Shown in pieces: positions 1-7,634 of a stretch of 64,000 nucleotides of DNA. Where the stretch lies: contig JAZSBO010000027.1 of NCBI GenBank assembly GCA_045602425.1, positions 62,001 through 126,000 on the forward strand, in the 5' to 3' direction. The notes below the pieces were generated by a model. It saw only the letters and a list, made by a program, of their open reading frames with translations, did not search any database and was not told the origin of the DNA. Each line of letters starts with the position of its first letter. The first letter of the stretch is position 1. This stretch comes from RGIG9608 sp045602425. GTDB lineage: Bacteria > Bacteroidota > Bacteroidia > Bacteroidales > Paludibacteraceae. A program made the translations under genes and the position numbers.

Positions 1-2
1 AA

Positions 3-1394
3 AGAATAAAAGTTATAGATGCTTTAAAATCAACGGAATATGGAACAGATCTGTTGATAAAAGGTTGGGTCAGAACAAAACGTGGCAATAAGAATGTAAA
101 CTTCATTGCTATCAACGATGGTTCTACCATTAAAAATATACAGTTGGTAGTCGATGTTCAGAACTTCGATGAAGAATTGCTAAAAAAAATCACAACTGGA
201 GCTGCCATCTGTGCAAAAGGCACATTGGTGCAGTCGCAAGGTCAGGGTCAGAGCGTGGAGGTTTTGGTCAAAGATCTTGAGGTTTATGGCGTAGCAAATC
301 CGGAAACCTATCCTTTACAAAAGAAAGGACACTCGTTGGAATTTTTGCGCGAAATTGCTCACCTACGTCCTCGCACAAACACATTTGGAGCGGTGTTTCG
401 CATTCGTCATAACATGGCTATGGCTATTCATACGTTTTTCCACCAAAAAGGATTTTTCTATTTCCATACGCCTATAATCACAGCATCCGACTGCGAAGGC
501 GCAGGACAAATGTTTCAGGTAACAACCAAAAATCTTTATGACCTAAAGAAAGATGAAAATGGTGCCATTACCTACGACGACGACTTTTTTGGCAAACAAG
601 CCAGTTTGACCGTTTCTGGTCAACTCGAAGGCGAATTGGCAGCAATGGGACTAGGTGGCATCTACACGTTTGGGCCAACTTTCCGTGCCGAAAACTCAAA
701 CACTCCTCGTCACTTGGCTGAGTTTTGGATGATAGAACCCGAAATTGCGTTCTACGACATTACCGACAATATGGACCTCGCAGAGGAATTTATTAAATAT
801 TGCGTAAAATGGGCTTTGGACAATTGTCGCGACGATGTTCAGTTCCTTAATGACATGTTCGACAAAGAACTCATCTCTCGCCTCGAAGGTGTGCTTAAGC
901 AAGATTTTGTTCGCATTCCTTATGGCGAAGGCGTCAGAGTGCTTGAAGAGGCAGTGAAAAACGGCAAAAAATTCGAATTCCCAGTATATTGGGGAGTGGA
1001 TTTAGCTTCGGAACACGAACGCTATTTGGTTGAAGAATACTACAAATGTCCTGTTATCATGACCGATTATCCAAAAGAGATAAAAGCCTTCTATATGAAG
1101 CAAAACGAGGATGGAAAAACCGTTCGCGCAATGGACGTTTTATTCCCTCAAATTGGAGAAATCATAGGTGGTTCGGAGCGTGAAGCTGATTACGACAAAC
1201 TTTTAACCAGAATCAATGAGTTGAATATCCCAATGAAAGACATGTGGTGGTATTTGGATACTCGTCGTTTTGGAAGTTGTCCTCACTCTGGCTTTGGGTT
1301 AGGATTTGAGCGTTTGTTGCTATTCGTAACTGGTATGGCCAATATTCGCGATGTGATACCATTCCCTCGTACTCCTAAAAATGCTGAATTCTAA
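3..1394 (+). CDS. asnS: Asparaginyl-tRNA synthetase (5' end cut off by window)
   Basis: This class II aminoacyl-tRNA synthetase charges tRNA-Asn with asparagine in the cytoplasm. The frame is open from base 3, so the true start lies just outside the window; 463 residues are visible, close to the usual 465-470, so only a few are missing. An N-terminal OB-fold anticodon-binding segment (GWVRTKRGNKNVNFIAINDG) is followed by the catalytic domain. Motif 2 is seen as TFRAENSNTPRHLAEFWMIE, and motif 3 as GFGLGFERLLLFVTG near the C-terminus, which ends in the typical PFPRTPKNAEF. A TTG codon at 54 is inside the OB fold and is not the start. It heads a co-directional run with aroQ, metF, the DUF4834 gene and serS. 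Confidence 0.97.
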   Translation, partial: RIKVIDALKSTEYGTDLLIKGWVRTKRGNKNVNFIAINDGSTIKNIQLVVDVQNFDEELLKKITTGAAICAKGTLVQSQGQGQSVEVLVKDLEVYGVANPETYPLQKKGHSLEFLREIAHLRPRTNTFGAVFRIRHNMAMAIHTFFHQKGFFYFHTPIITASDCEGAGQMFQVTTKNLYDLKKDENGAITYDDDFFGKQASLTVSGQLEGELAAMGLGGIYTFGPTFRAENSNTPRHLAEFWMIEPEIAFYDITDNMDLAEEFIKYCVKWALDNCRDDVQFLNDMFDKELISRLEGVLKQDFVRIPYGEGVRVLEEAVKNGKKFEFPVYWGVDLASEHERYLVEEYYKCPVIMTDYPKEIKAFYMKQNEDGKTVRAMDVLFPQIGEIIGGSEREADYDKLLTRINELNIPMKDMWWYLDTRRFGSCPHSGFGLGFERLLLFVTGMANIRDVIPFPRTPKNAEF

Positions 1395-1407
1395 ATAGTT
1401 ATAGATT

Positions 1408-1824
1408 ATGAAAATATTGATTGTAAACGGACCAAATCTAAATCTTCTTGGCAAAAGAGAACCTGAGGTTTATGGAAATAGTTCTTTTGACGAATTTTTT
1501 TCTACTGTAAAAGAAAAATATCCTCATGTAGAGTTTCAATATTTTCAGTCGAACATCGAAGGCGAACTGATTGACAAAATCCAAGAATGCGGATTTTCTT
1601 ACGATGGAATTGTGCTAAACGCAGGAGCATATACGCACACGTCTATTGCTATTGCCGATGCCATTCGCGCGATAACCACGCCAGTGATTGAAGTGCACAT
1701 TTCAAACGTTTTCCAACGTGAAGATTTTCGTCATCATTCGTATTTATCGGAGGTTTGCCGAGGCGTAATTTGTGGTTTTGGTTTAGATTCTTATCGTTTG
1801 GCAATTGAATCATTTGGCGTATGA
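1408..1824 (+). CDS. aroQ: Type II 3-dehydroquinate dehydratase
   Basis: It dehydrates 3-dehydroquinate to 3-dehydroshikimate, the third step of the shikimate pathway. The 138-residue length is typical of the small dodecameric type II enzyme. The signature GPNLNLLGKREPEVYG holds the catalytic Arg17 and Tyr22, and a later segment NAGAYTHTSIAIADAI plus EVHISNVFQREDFRHHS supplies the conserved Asn and His residues. It begins 13 bases after the asnS stop. Its TGA overlaps the metF ATG in an ATGA arrangement, suggesting translational coupling. Confidence 0.96.
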   Translation: MKILIVNGPNLNLLGKREPEVYGNSSFDEFFSTVKEKYPHVEFQYFQSNIEGELIDKIQECGFSYDGIVLNAGAYTHTSIAIADAIRAITTPVIEVHISNVFQREDFRHHSYLSEVCRGVICGFGLDSYRLAIESFGV

Positions 1825-2774
1825 GTGTTGTTGAAAGCATAACGTCGGCAACGTCAACGGCTTTTTCTTTCGAGATTTTGCCTCCTTTGAAAGGAAATAG
1901 CCTAGATTCGGTGATGAACACCATTGATGTATTGCGCGAGTTCGACCCCAAATACATCAATATCACTACACACCGAAGCGAGCACGTTTGGGCATGGAAT
2001 ACCGATGGATCGTCGAAGGTAGTTTCTCGTCGGCGGCGTCCGGGAACGGTGGCAGTGGCAGCTGCCATTCATCACAAATACAATATTCCTGTTGTTCCAC
2101 ATATCTTGTGCGGAGGCTTCACACGTGAAGAAACGGAATATGTGCTTATCGATTTGCAATTTTTAGGAATTACAGATTTGCTTTTGCTTCGTGGCGATAA
2201 GGCAGCGGAAGAAAAATACTACTTGCCTACCCCAAATGGCAATGCTTACGCACTTGAATTGCAACAACAAGTGAACGATTTCAATCGTGGTATTTTTGAA
2301 GATGGCTCACTCATGTCGAATTCGGTGCTTCCATTTCGTTACGGAATGGCATGTTATCCGGAGATGCACGAAGATGCCGCATCGCTTGAGAACGATCTTT
2401 ATTGGGCCAAGAAGAAAGTGGACTCAGGCGCAGAATATCTTGTTACTCAAATGTTTTTCGACAATCAGAAGTATTTCACTTTTGTAGAAAAATGCAGAGA
2501 AATGGGCATTACTGTTCCCATCATTCCAGGATTGAAACCCTTGCGCAAAGCTTCTCAAATAGACGTTTTGCCAAAAATGTTTCATATAGAAATTCCAGAA
2601 GCATTAGCCGTGGAGATGAAAAAATGCACCACAGAGGAGCAATCGGTAGAAGTGGGTATCGAATGGTGTACAATGCAAGCTAACGAGTTGAAAGCAAAAG
2701 GCGTACCGAGCATTCATTTTTATGCGTTGAATGCTGCGCAAAGCGTGAAGCGAGTGGCTCAAAATGTTTATTGA
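1821..2774 (+). CDS. metF: 5,10-methylenetetrahydrofolate reductase
   Basis: This FAD-dependent TIM-barrel enzyme reduces methylene-THF to methyl-THF for methionine synthesis. At 317 residues it is the normal bacterial length. The N-terminal FSFEILPPLKG segment contains the conserved Glu found in MetF enzymes; later conserved pieces include LLLRGD (about residues 128-133), the GAEYLVTQMFFDN strand, and the IIPGLKP loop. The start overlaps the aroQ stop, and the end overlaps or nearly touches the DUF4834 gene, so it is mid-operon. Confidence 0.95.
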   Translation: MSVVESITSATSTAFSFEILPPLKGNSLDSVMNTIDVLREFDPKYINITTHRSEHVWAWNTDGSSKVVSRRRRPGTVAVAAAIHHKYNIPVVPHILCGGFTREETEYVLIDLQFLGITDLLLLRGDKAAEEKYYLPTPNGNAYALELQQQVNDFNRGIFEDGSLMSNSVLPFRYGMACYPEMHEDAASLENDLYWAKKKVDSGAEYLVTQMFFDNQKYFTFVEKCREMGITVPIIPGLKPLRKASQIDVLPKMFHIEIPEALAVEMKKCTTEEQSVEVGIEWCTMQANELKAKGVPSIHFYALNAAQSVKRVAQNVY

Positions 2775-2775
2775 T

Positions 2776-3006
2776 ATGATTATATCTGGCATTTTCTTTA
2801 TTTTGATTTTTGCATTAGCAATGTTTTTCTTTGCATTGCATTTTGTATCAAATCTTGTCCGATTTTTATTCAGAAAAGACAAGAATAGAAAATCATCTTA
2901 CGAAAAGCAAAATGATGCTAAATTCACAAAACGTGGAAAAATCTTTGATAAAGATGATGGAGAATACGTTAGTTATGAAGAAATTGATGATAAAAAACAA
3001 AACTAA
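2776..3006 (+). CDS. Small DUF4834-like membrane protein
   Basis: This is a short protein (76 residues from this ATG; 80 if the ATG at 2764 inside metF is used). One hydrophobic helix covers roughly residues 3-26 and is followed by a basic segment (RFLFRKDKNRK) and a charged acidic tail ending in YEEIDDKKQN. That layout is what I know from DUF4834, a Bacteroidota-restricted family of unknown function. The ATG at 2776, just after the metF stop, was preferred because it leaves the hydrophobic helix intact. It lies between metF and serS and is probably co-transcribed with them. The function is unknown. Confidence 0.7.
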   Translation: MIISGIFFILIFALAMFFFALHFVSNLVRFLFRKDKNRKSSYEKQNDAKFTKRGKIFDKDDGEYVSYEEIDDKKQN

Positions 3007-3011
3007 AAAAT

Positions 3012-4283
3012 ATGTTGACTGTAAAATTTATTGTAGAAAATAAAGAAGAAGTAATTGCTCGATTGGCAAAAAAACATTTCGATGGTAATGATATTATCAA
3101 TCAGATAATTGATTTGGATTTGGAGCGTAGAAAAACGCAAAAAGAACTTGACGAGGATTTAGCAGAAAGTAATCGTCTTGCTAAAAGTATTGGCGAATTG
3201 TTTAAAAAAGGTGATATGGCAGCAGCTGAGGCAGCCAAGAATCGTACTAAAGAATTGAAAGAAAAAACAAAGACGTTTTCTGAAAAACTTTCCTCGCTTG
3301 AACAACAAATTACCAATCTTTTGGTGTTGATACCTAATTTACCTCACGAATCGGTTCCTGAAGGCTCTTCTGCTGATGACAATCGTGTAGAGCGTGAAGG
3401 TGGTGTTAAAGTGATGTTACCTGAAGGAGCTTTGCCTCATTGGGATTTAGCTAAAAAATACGATTTGATTGATTTTGACCTTGGTGTAAAAATTACGGGT
3501 GCTGGATTCCCCGTTTATAAAGGGAAAGGAGCACGTTTACAACGTGCATTAATAAATTTCTTTCTTGACGAAGCACGCGATGCAGGCTATATGGAAGTAA
3601 TGCCACCAACAGTGGTAAATGCCGCATCAGGTTTTGGTACAGGACAGCTTCCTGATAAAGAGGGACAGATGTATCATTGCGATTTAGACGATCTCTATCT
3701 AATACCTACAGCCGAAGTACCGGTTACGAATATTTATCGTGATGTGATTTTAGACGAAAAACAATTGCCTATAAAAAATTGTGCTTATACACAATGTTTC
3801 CGCCGTGAGGCTGGTTCTTACGGAAAAGATGTACGCGGATTGAACCGTTTGCACGAATTTTCGAAAATAGAGATTGTACGTATCGATACGCCTGAACATT
3901 CGTACGAGTCTCTTAAAGAGATGGTGGCACATGTCGAGGGTTTGGTGCAAAAACTTGAATTGCCTTACCGTATTTTACGTCTTTGTGGTGGCGATATGAG
4001 TTTTACCTCGGCTCTTTGTTTCGACTTCGAGGTTTATTCGGAGGCTCAACAGCGTTGGTTGGAGGTGAGCTCCGTGTCCAACTTCGAGAGCTATCAGGCC
4101 AACCGCTTGAAATGCCGTTACCGCACTGCCGAGAAAAAAATACAGCTCTGCCATACGCTTAACGGCAGTGCCTTGGCATTGCCTCGTATTGTGGCGGCTT
4201 TGCTCGAAAACAACCAAACCGAGCGAGGCATACGCATACCCAAAGCTTTGGTGCCTTACACCGGATTCGAGTATATCGACTAA
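3012..4283 (+). CDS. serS: Seryl-tRNA synthetase
   Basis: A class II synthetase that charges tRNA-Ser. Residues ~1-105 form the long antiparallel coiled-coil arm that recognises the long variable arm of tRNA-Ser (rich in K, E and L, with DLDLERRKTQKELDEDL near residues 32-50). The catalytic core follows, with motif 2 FRREAGSYGKDVRGLNRLHE and motif 3 NGSALALPRIVAALLENNQ. The 423-residue length is standard. It is the last gene of the asnS-to-serS run, closed by a terminator 25 bases downstream. A 32-base stretch of its 5' coding region (3111-3142) recurs in decayed form at 5914-5945. Confidence 0.97.
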   Translation: MLTVKFIVENKEEVIARLAKKHFDGNDIINQIIDLDLERRKTQKELDEDLAESNRLAKSIGELFKKGDMAAAEAAKNRTKELKEKTKTFSEKLSSLEQQITNLLVLIPNLPHESVPEGSSADDNRVEREGGVKVMLPEGALPHWDLAKKYDLIDFDLGVKITGAGFPVYKGKGARLQRALINFFLDEARDAGYMEVMPPTVVNAASGFGTGQLPDKEGQMYHCDLDDLYLIPTAEVPVTNIYRDVILDEKQLPIKNCAYTQCFRREAGSYGKDVRGLNRLHEFSKIEIVRIDTPEHSYESLKEMVAHVEGLVQKLELPYRILRLCGGDMSFTSALCFDFEVYSEAQQRWLEVSSVSNFESYQANRLKCRYRTAEKKIQLCHTLNGSALALPRIVAALLENNQTERGIRIPKALVPYTGFEYID

Positions 4284-4307
4284 CGTAACTATTTTATCAT
4301 TTTCTGT

Positions 4308-4339
4308 AAAGGATTTCGTTTCGGGCGAAGTCCTTTTTT
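4308..4339 (+). terminator. Rho-independent terminator after serS
   Basis: An 11-bp stem (AAAGGATTTCG with CGAAGTCCTTT, one G-T pair) has a short loop and runs into TTTTTT. It separates the serS transcript from RNA copy A downstream, so copy A must have its own promoter. Confidence 0.85.
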
Positions 4340-4366
4340 GTTACTCCCTTTTTTCTTTAAAAATCC

Positions 4367-4374
4367 TATCTTTG
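4367..4374 (+). promoter_or_regulatory. -7 box of RNA copy A
   Basis: TATCTTTG matches the Bacteroidota -7 element TAnnTTTG exactly. It lies between the serS terminator and the first hairpin of RNA A. A start site near 4378 would give a transcript of about 199 nt ending at the T run at 4571-4576. No clear TTG is seen at the expected -33 spacing. Confidence 0.6.
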
Positions 4375-4377
4375 CAC

Positions 4378-4576
4378 TGCTGCTGTAGCAGTAAGTTTTT
4401 TGAGCTTTTGCTCTTATTCTCTAAACGATAAATCGGCAAAATTTTTCAGAAGAGGGAATAAGTGAGCATTGTTCACGTCGTTGGGCGTGAACTGTTTCGT
4501 GCTTATTATCTTCTATGGCTTTGCCGAGCCTTTCGTTTGAATAAGCAATAAAGCGAAATGGTTTAACGCCTTTTTT
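4378..4576 (+). ncRNA. Structured RNA, copy A (four-copy family)
   Basis: Two leading hairpins (ACTGCT/AGCAGT at 4376-4392; GAGC-tttt-GCTC at 4402-4413) precede a nested stem structure. P1 is AAACGA/TCGTTT (4423-4428 with 4533-4538). P2 is TCGGCAAA/TTTGCCGA (4433-4440 with 4520-4527). P3 is AGAAGA/TCTTCT (4448-4453 with 4509-4514). P4 is AATAAG/CTTATT (4457-4462 with 4502-4507). The apical hairpin is TTCACG/CGTGAA (4472-4477 with 4486-4491). A GCG/CGC hairpin (4553-4569) followed by T6 ends it. Copies B, C and D have different bases in these stems but equivalent pairs. The unpaired GCC between P2 and P1 and the TTCGT before P4's 3' strand are shared with B. The HTH gene's ATG follows the last T directly. 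Confidence 0.75.
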
Positions 4577-4801
4577 ATGGAAAAAACGCTACATATAGGT
4601 AATGAAATTCGCCGCGAACTTTTGCGGCAGGAGCGAAGCGTGGCATGGTTTGCACGCCAACTGCACTGCGACCGTACCAACATTTACGACATTTTCTCCC
4701 GTACCAACATCGACCTGCAACTGCTTGTGCGCATTTCACGCATTCTCCACCGCAATTTTCTTCGCGAATGGGCTGACGCCATCGATATTACTGTAGAATA
4801 A
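4577..4801 (+). CDS. Small XRE-type HTH protein (paralogue of 9300-9542)
   Basis: A 74-residue protein made almost wholly of one helix-turn-helix unit: HIGNEIRRELLRQERSVAWFA, then the recognition region QLHCDRTNIYDIF, then SRTNIDLQLLVRISRILHRNFL. It resembles small Cro/XRE-like proteins common in Bacteroidota, which have no established role that I know of. The start codon abuts the T run that ends RNA copy A. A paralogue follows RNA copy B with the same pattern (HIGxxI, RSxxWxAxQL, RxNxYxIF, IDxxLLxxI). A TM2 gene follows each. DNA binding is inferred from the fold; what it regulates is unknown, and the adjacent RNA or TM2 gene are possible targets. Confidence 0.8.
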   Translation: MEKTLHIGNEIRRELLRQERSVAWFARQLHCDRTNIYDIFSRTNIDLQLLVRISRILHRNFLREWADAIDITVE

Positions 4802-4862
4802 TTTACTACGGTAGTGTAGTATCTTGCACTACGCGCCTCGCCCCTCTCCTATTTATATATTA

Positions 4863-4870
4863 TACTTTTG
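4863..4870 (+). promoter_or_regulatory. Possible promoter of TM2 gene (cassette A)
   Basis: TACTTTTG matches TAnnTTTG and is followed by TAATCAAAATT. The TM2-type gene of cassette B has TTTCTTTG followed by TAATCAAATTT at the same relative place (9622-9640), so the element TTTGTAATCAAA is shared by the two cassettes. Confidence 0.45.
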
Positions 4871-4938
4871 TAATCAAAATTGGAGTATGCCGAAAAGCCA
4901 GCAAGTGAGTAGGCGCAAATAAAAATAATAATCAAATT

Positions 4939-5202
4939 ATGAAATCAAAAGGAATTGCTTATCTGCTATGGTTGTTTAGCATTTTTGGCGTGTTAGGAAT
5001 CCACCGCTTTTATTTGGGGAAATGGGGAACCGGCATTTTATGGCTACTCACAGGTGGTTTATTTGGATTGGGCGCATTAATCGATTTATTTACATTGGGT
5101 AGTAAAGTAGAAGCCTATAACACCAATAAAGAACTGAAAACCATCAGAACTGCGACAATGGCCGTCACAGTCAAAAATGCCGCACAAAATGAACAAGCAT
5201 AA
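4939..5202 (+). CDS. TM2 domain membrane protein
   Basis: An 87-residue inner-membrane protein. Two hydrophobic helices (about residues 5-21 and 30-54) flank the TM2 signature GIHRFYLGKWGTGILWLLTGGLFGLGALIDLF, followed by a polar tail. TM2 proteins are widespread and their biochemical role is not known. It sits 137 bases after the HTH gene of cassette A, and its end overlaps the following lipoprotein gene. The second HTH gene in the window is also followed by a TM2-type gene, so the association is repeated. Confidence 0.85.
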   Translation: MKSKGIAYLLWLFSIFGVLGIHRFYLGKWGTGILWLLTGGLFGLGALIDLFTLGSKVEAYNTNKELKTIRTATMAVTVKNAAQNEQA

Positions 5203-5683
5203 CATAAAATTTATGCTGTTGTTGGCATGCGTATGTTTGCTATCGGCATGTAACAGCAATAGAACCATCAATAGTGGGGATTTAGCCGGACGATATAAAA
5301 TAGATTTTTCAAAATCAGTCAAACAAGAAAAAGCAAACGACGATGACATTAGTCGCATAATTGCATCGTTAATAACTATGGGAGTAGATGTCAATGTTTG
5401 TTTTTATGATAATAATAAAGGTGTATTTGAAGTGAGTGGTTGGGCACTAAATCTTATCGATGCCATTGGCGGCCACAGCGATAACATTAGTGGGCAACAT
5501 ATTTTTGAATATCGCATAAAGAATGATTCTATTCTTCAAATAAAATTCGCAGACGAAGATAAGTGGAATCCGAATCCGGGATTCATCATACGAAAGCCAA
5601 CAGGTACCTTTGACTATTTACAAATTGTTGCTGATAATGTCAATGTGGTTGAATTGATAAAAATTGGAGATGTTTCCCATTAA
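5189..5683 (+). CDS. Small lipoprotein, function unknown
   Basis: This 164-residue protein opens with a lipoprotein signal peptide: basic NKHNIKF, a hydrophobic stretch, and the lipobox LLSAC, so the mature protein probably starts at Cys and is membrane-anchored. The body contains DLAGRYKIDFSKS, of the kind seen in small lipocalin-like Bacteroidota lipoproteins, and two predicted strand-rich segments. No family was recognised with confidence. The ATG at 5189 is preferred over 5177 because it gives the more typical signal peptide. It overlaps the end of the TM2 gene and is probably co-transcribed with it. A terminator follows. Confidence 0.7.
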   Translation: MNKHNIKFMLLLACVCLLSACNSNRTINSGDLAGRYKIDFSKSVKQEKANDDDISRIIASLITMGVDVNVCFYDNNKGVFEVSGWALNLIDAIGGHSDNISGQHIFEYRIKNDSILQIKFADEDKWNPNPGFIIRKPTGTFDYLQIVADNVNVVELIKIGDVSH

Positions 5684-5712
5684 ATTGTTAATGCAATACA
5701 CCTACTTTGAAC

Positions 5713-5749
5713 AAAAATCGCCCTGAATCATATTCAAGGCGATTTTGTT
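5713..5749 (+). terminator. Terminator after lipoprotein gene
   Basis: An AAAATCGCC / GGCGATTTT stem with a 15-base loop lies about 30 bases after the stop, followed by a short T-rich run (TTTTGTTTG). It probably works in both directions. Confidence 0.75.
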
Positions 5750-5907
5750 TGTATGTGTTTACCTCGAGTTTTATCGCGAATAGCCTTTCAGGATGCCGCG
5801 CGGCGAATTTATGGGGATAAATATAAAAAGTACAACTAATATTTTGTAAGATATTGATATTTAAGTATTTGCAAAAATGTAGTTAAAAACGAAATGTACA
5901 TTTGTTT

Positions 5908-6077
5908 GGATTTGATGTGGATTTGGAGCATAGAAAAACACAAAACCATGTAATATTATGTATAATAGGTTGTATTTTGAGCAGAAAATGCGCTGTAATC
6001 GCTTATTGTACGGATATTTAGACAAATAACACTGTTACTAAAATACACTTAAAAAGGGGCTTAAATGCCCCTTTTTT
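5908..6077 (+). ncRNA. Possible small RNA ending in orphan terminator
   Basis: TACATTTG at 5897-5904 fits the TAnnTTTG box. About 170 bases downstream lies a perfect terminator (AAAAAGGGGC, loop TTAAAT, GCCCCTTTTTT; 6051-6077) that serves no coding gene. Between them, TATAATAGG can pair with CTTATTGTA, and GTATTTT with AAAATAC. It does not show the P1/P2 layout of RNA copies A-D. This is a candidate only. Confidence 0.3.
6051..6077 (+). terminator. Orphan terminator
   Basis: A perfect AAAAAGGGGC / GCCCCTTTTTT hairpin sits 370 bases beyond the nearest upstream gene, which already has its own terminator. That suggests a separate transcript ends here. Confidence 0.75.
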
Positions 6078-6394
6078 ATATCCCACTATTGATGATTCAC
6101 GGGTGGTATTTTTTATGTCAAAATATCAATTGGATATTCAAATGGATATTCAAAACCGACAGAGAAAATGGTGTAGGGACGTCGCGTTCAACTGCGGCTC
6201 TACTTTTTATATAAGGACGCATTCGATGCTTCCTTACGGATTTGCAGAAAAGCGAAGGTGAGATTTTTCCGAAATCAAACAACTTATACGTAACTTTCAC
6301 ATAGAGAAAGCCACTCTATTTCTTGCGTGTGTAGAAAGCAGACAAGGTATTTTTGCAATACAAACAAAAACAGTGGTGTTATCGTTTTTTTATT

Positions 6395-6402
6395 TACTTT
6401 TG
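6395..6402 (+). promoter_or_regulatory. -7 box of the aminotransferase gene
   Basis: TACTTTTG fits TAnnTTTG and lies 30 bases ahead of the ATG at 6432. No clear TTG was seen at the -33 spacing. Confidence 0.5.
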
Positions 6403-6431
6403 CTCCAAGTAAATAAAAGAGCAGAAATATT

Positions 6432-7634
6432 ATGCCAAAAACATCAATAAGAGGGCAACAAATGCCATCGTCGCCTATCAGAAAACTTGCACCGCTTGCC
6501 GAAAAAGCAAAAGTTCGTGGCGTAAAAGTATTTCATTTGAACATAGGGCAACCCGATCTCAACACACCAACGGTAGCTATCGATGCTTTGAAAAACATCG
6601 ACCGGAAACTACTTGAATACAGCCCGAGTCAAGGTTTTAAAAACCTACGTGAAAAAATGGTGGAATACTACAACCGCTTCGACATTCACGTTTCGGCCGA
6701 TGACATCATCATCACAACGGGCGGATCGGAGGCTGTGAATTTTGCATTTATGAGCTGTCTCGACCAAGGCGACGAGATTATCGTTCCTGAACCTGCCTAC
6801 GCTAACTATACGGCGTTTGCTCTTGGTGCAGGAGTCAATGTTCGCCCTTTGATTTCTACCATCGAAAATGGATTTGCTCTGCCACCCATTGCCGAATTTG
6901 AAAAACTGATAACGCCCAAAACCAAAGGCATTCTCATCTGCAATCCCAACAACCCAACGGGCTATCTGTATTCGAAAGAAGAACTATTGCAACTTTGCGA
7001 ATTGGTAAAAAAATACGATTTGTTTCTTTTCTCCGACGAGGTCTATCGGGAGTTTTGCTACACAGGTACGCCCTACACATCGGCACTTTCACTCAAAGGC
7101 ATCGAAGAGAATGTAATTCTTATCGACTCGTTTTCGAAACGATATAGCGAATGTGGCATCAGAATAGGAGCGTTGGTTTGCCGCAACAAACAAGTACGCG
7201 AAAACGTGATGAAATATTGCCAAGCACGGCTCAGTCCGCCACTTTTGGGTCAGATAGTGGCAGAAGCATCGCTCAACACAACCGAAGAATATATGAATAC
7301 GGTGTACAACGAATACCTCGAGCGTAGAAACTTGTTCATAGAAGGGCTGAACAAAATTAACGGTGTTTACAGCCCAATGCCTATGGGATCATTTTACACA
7401 TTAGCACGCTTGCCTATCGACAATTGCGAAAACTTTTGCCGATGGTTGCTCAACGACTTCGAATACGAAAAACAAACCGTAATGTTGGCACCAGCAAGCG
7501 GATTCTACACCTCGCAAGCATTAGGACACGACGAAGCACGCATTGCTTACGTATTAGAAAAAGCGGAACTCAAAAAAGCACTTTTCGTATTAGAAAAAGC
7601 ATTAGAAGCATATCCACATCGGACAACAAAATGA
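6432..7634 (+). CDS. PLP-dependent aminotransferase, class I (AspC-like)
   Basis: A fold-type I aminotransferase of 400 residues, the standard length. The PLP lysine is in SFSKRYSECGIRIG; other conserved pieces are GQPDLNTP near the N-terminus, TGGSEA for phosphate binding, the NPNNPTG loop (Asn that contacts the cofactor ring) and SDEVYREF (Asp under the pyridine nitrogen). This set is shared by aspartate, aromatic and alanine-type transaminases, so the amino-acid specificity cannot be read from sequence alone. Its TGA overlaps the ATG of the next gene (ATGA), so the two are likely co-translated. Confidence 0.9.
   Translation: MPKTSIRGQQMPSSPIRKLAPLAEKAKVRGVKVFHLNIGQPDLNTPTVAIDALKNIDRKLLEYSPSQGFKNLREKMVEYYNRFDIHVSADDIIITTGGSEAVNFAFMSCLDQGDEIIVPEPAYANYTAFALGAGVNVRPLISTIENGFALPPIAEFEKLITPKTKGILICNPNNPTGYLYSKEELLQLCELVKKYDLFLFSDEVYREFCYTGTPYTSALSLKGIEENVILIDSFSKRYSECGIRIGALVCRNKQVRENVMKYCQARLSPPLLGQIVAEASLNTTEEYMNTVYNEYLERRNLFIEGLNKINGVYSPMPMGSFYTLARLPIDNCENFCRWLLNDFEYEKQTVMLAPASGFYTSQALGHDEARIAYVLEKAELKKALFVLEKALEAYPHRTTK

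Larger units (their letters stand above)
5750..6431. other. Long non-coding stretch
   Basis: About 680 bases without a convincing gene. It contains a decayed fragment of serS (5914-5945), a possible small RNA unit ending in a perfect terminator at 6051-6077, and two adjacent copies of TGGATATTCAAA-like sequence (6131-6154). An imperfect palindrome at 6173-6203 (GTAGGG ... CTCTAC) is followed by T5 and looks like an intergenic repeat unit. The only sizeable open frame (6118-6300, - strand) is low-complexity and shows no protein family. Confidence 0.5.

Noticed and set aside
5765..5795. A CGAATAGCCTTTCAGG segment that recalls the GCC-P1 part of the structured RNA
   Set aside because: CCTGAA upstream could pair with TTCAGG, but no P2 or P3 stems are present and the upstream strand is part of a terminator.
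6118..6300. A 60-codon - strand frame in the long intergenic region
   Set aside because: It crosses a palindrome and short direct repeats and has no family, signal or coupling to neighbours.
7424..7630. Upstream extension of the LolC/FtsX-like gene
   Set aside because: It overlaps the aminotransferase gene in another frame; the family N-terminus begins at 7631, overlapping the stop as ATGA.
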